Positions 63,468-64,000 of a DNA stretch of 64,000 nt are shown in pieces. The notes beneath the pieces were generated by a model that was given only the letters and a program-made list of their open reading frames with translations, was not told where the DNA came from and ran no database searches. A program made the position numbers and the translations under genes. Source of the stretch: Thermosporothrix hazakensis (GTDB lineage: Bacteria; Chloroflexota; Ktedonobacteria; Ktedonobacterales; Ktedonobacteraceae); assembly GCF_003253565.1 (NCBI RefSeq), contig NZ_QKUF01000005.1:186001-250000 (forward strand), read 5' to 3'. Numbering within the stretch: position 1 is the stretch's first letter; each line of letters begins with the position of its first letter.

Positions 63468-64000
63468 TGGCACCCTGGATGACAAAACGAACGTTTCTAG
63501 AACGCTGGTCACTGCGGCTCGTGATGCTTCTGATCGCGATTGTGATGATCCTTCCTTTCCTCTATGTCGTCTCGGTCAGCTTCTCCAGCTACAAAGACGT
63601 GGTTAGCGCGAATCTGGTGATCTTTCCGCTGCATCCAACTCTTGAAGCTTATCAATGGGTGCTCTCGGGAGGCAGTATTCTACAGAGCTTCTTTAACAGT
63701 GTCATTATCACCGCCGGCGGCACCGCCATTAACATGTTTATGACAACCACAATGGCCTATGCGTTGAGCCGCAAAAATGTTCCAGGCCTGAAACTCATTC
63801 TGTGGATGGTGTTGCTCACTTTCCTGATCTCTCCGACCATGATTACCAGCTATCTGGTAGTACGAGATATGCACCTGCTTGGCACATGGTGGGCGCTGCT
63901 GCTACCGGGCGCGATCAGCACCTTTAACCTGATCGTGATGCGCCAGTTCTTCATGGGACTGCCTGAGGAGCTGATAGATAGCGCTCGCATTGATGGAGCC
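63467..64000 (+). CDS. sugar ABC permease 2 (YtcP/AraQ-like), partial
   Basis: The right end runs off the window; 178 codons are visible with no stop. It begins MAPWMTKRTFLERWSLRL, then a first membrane helix, ASTLEAYQWVL-type region (PLHPTLEAYQWV) and several helices, and ends at the EAA loop (PEELIDSARIDGA), typical of the second permease of CUT1 transporters. A sugar-binding lipoprotein should lie nearby to the right. Confidence 0.9.
   Translation, partial: MAPWMTKRTFLERWSLRLVMLLIAIVMILPFLYVVSVSFSSYKDVVSANLVIFPLHPTLEAYQWVLSGGSILQSFFNSVIITAGGTAINMFMTTTMAYALSRKNVPGLKLILWMVLLTFLISPTMITSYLVVRDMHLLGTWWALLLPGAISTFNLIVMRQFFMGLPEELIDSARIDGA

Noticed and set aside
1..64000. tRNA genes, rRNA genes, CRISPR arrays, IS elements with transposase
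   Set aside because: Looked for by T-loop motifs, repeat-spacer pattern and transposase motifs; none seen.

Overview
The window looks like a chromosomal segment of a spore-forming or multicellular Chloroflexota bacterium, most likely class Ktedonobacteria. This is inferred from gene content, not from any database match: a coenzyme F420 biosynthesis operon, an FMN-riboswitch-controlled RibXY-type transporter, four Hanks-type Ser/Thr kinases, two T-box leaders, an odd IleRS, and a moderate GC content. No rRNA, tRNA or CRISPR array was seen.

Left part (1-15.8 kb), mostly minus strand: a partial LOG-family protein, an EamA exporter overlapping a zinc-ribbon M48 protease, small unknown genes, a histone-deacetylase-like hydrolase, a tail-anchored Ser/Thr kinase behind a palindromic promoter, an operon of DUF6391 protein, sulfurtransferase and APH-fold kinase, a Ser/Thr kinase with an FHA domain, and sucA-sucB for 2-oxoglutarate dehydrogenase.

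Amino-acid block (16-35.7 kb): an isoleucine-type T-box leads alaX-ileS on the plus strand. On the minus strand a TTGACA-N17-TATGCT promoter and a leader of about 730 nt, containing an arginine-type T-box (specifier CGC), lead argC-argB-hisZ/hisS-hisG-(HAD/APH fusion)-hisH-hisA-hisF. The genes are tightly packed, several with ATGA overlaps. Beyond hisF comes an AT-rich serine recombinase with a divergent XRE regulator, then a lipoprotein superoxide dismutase and hisIE, so the his genes are interrupted.

Middle (35.8-51.5 kb): a cation-efflux transporter, two paralogous receptor kinases sharing a Cys-containing ectodomain, ribX-ribY behind an FMN riboswitch, two PIG-L deacetylases, purA with a TrmB-like regulator whose promoter is covered by a 13-bp inverted repeat, DoxX, and an OppA-like lipoprotein.

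Right part (51.7-64 kb): the F420 operon cofE-nitroreductase-cofD-cofC with two F420/flavin-type split-barrel oxidoreductases, a membrane protein, glnA, moaA, an excisionase-like DNA-binding protein, a GNAT protein, a class V aminotransferase and the start of a CUT1 sugar ABC transporter that runs off the window.

The most unusual points are the arginine T-box placed before a combined arg/his operon, with about 350 nt of extra structured leader, the 776-residue HAD-kinase fusion inside the his operon, and the IleRS with altered HIGH and KMSKS signatures behind an Ile T-box.
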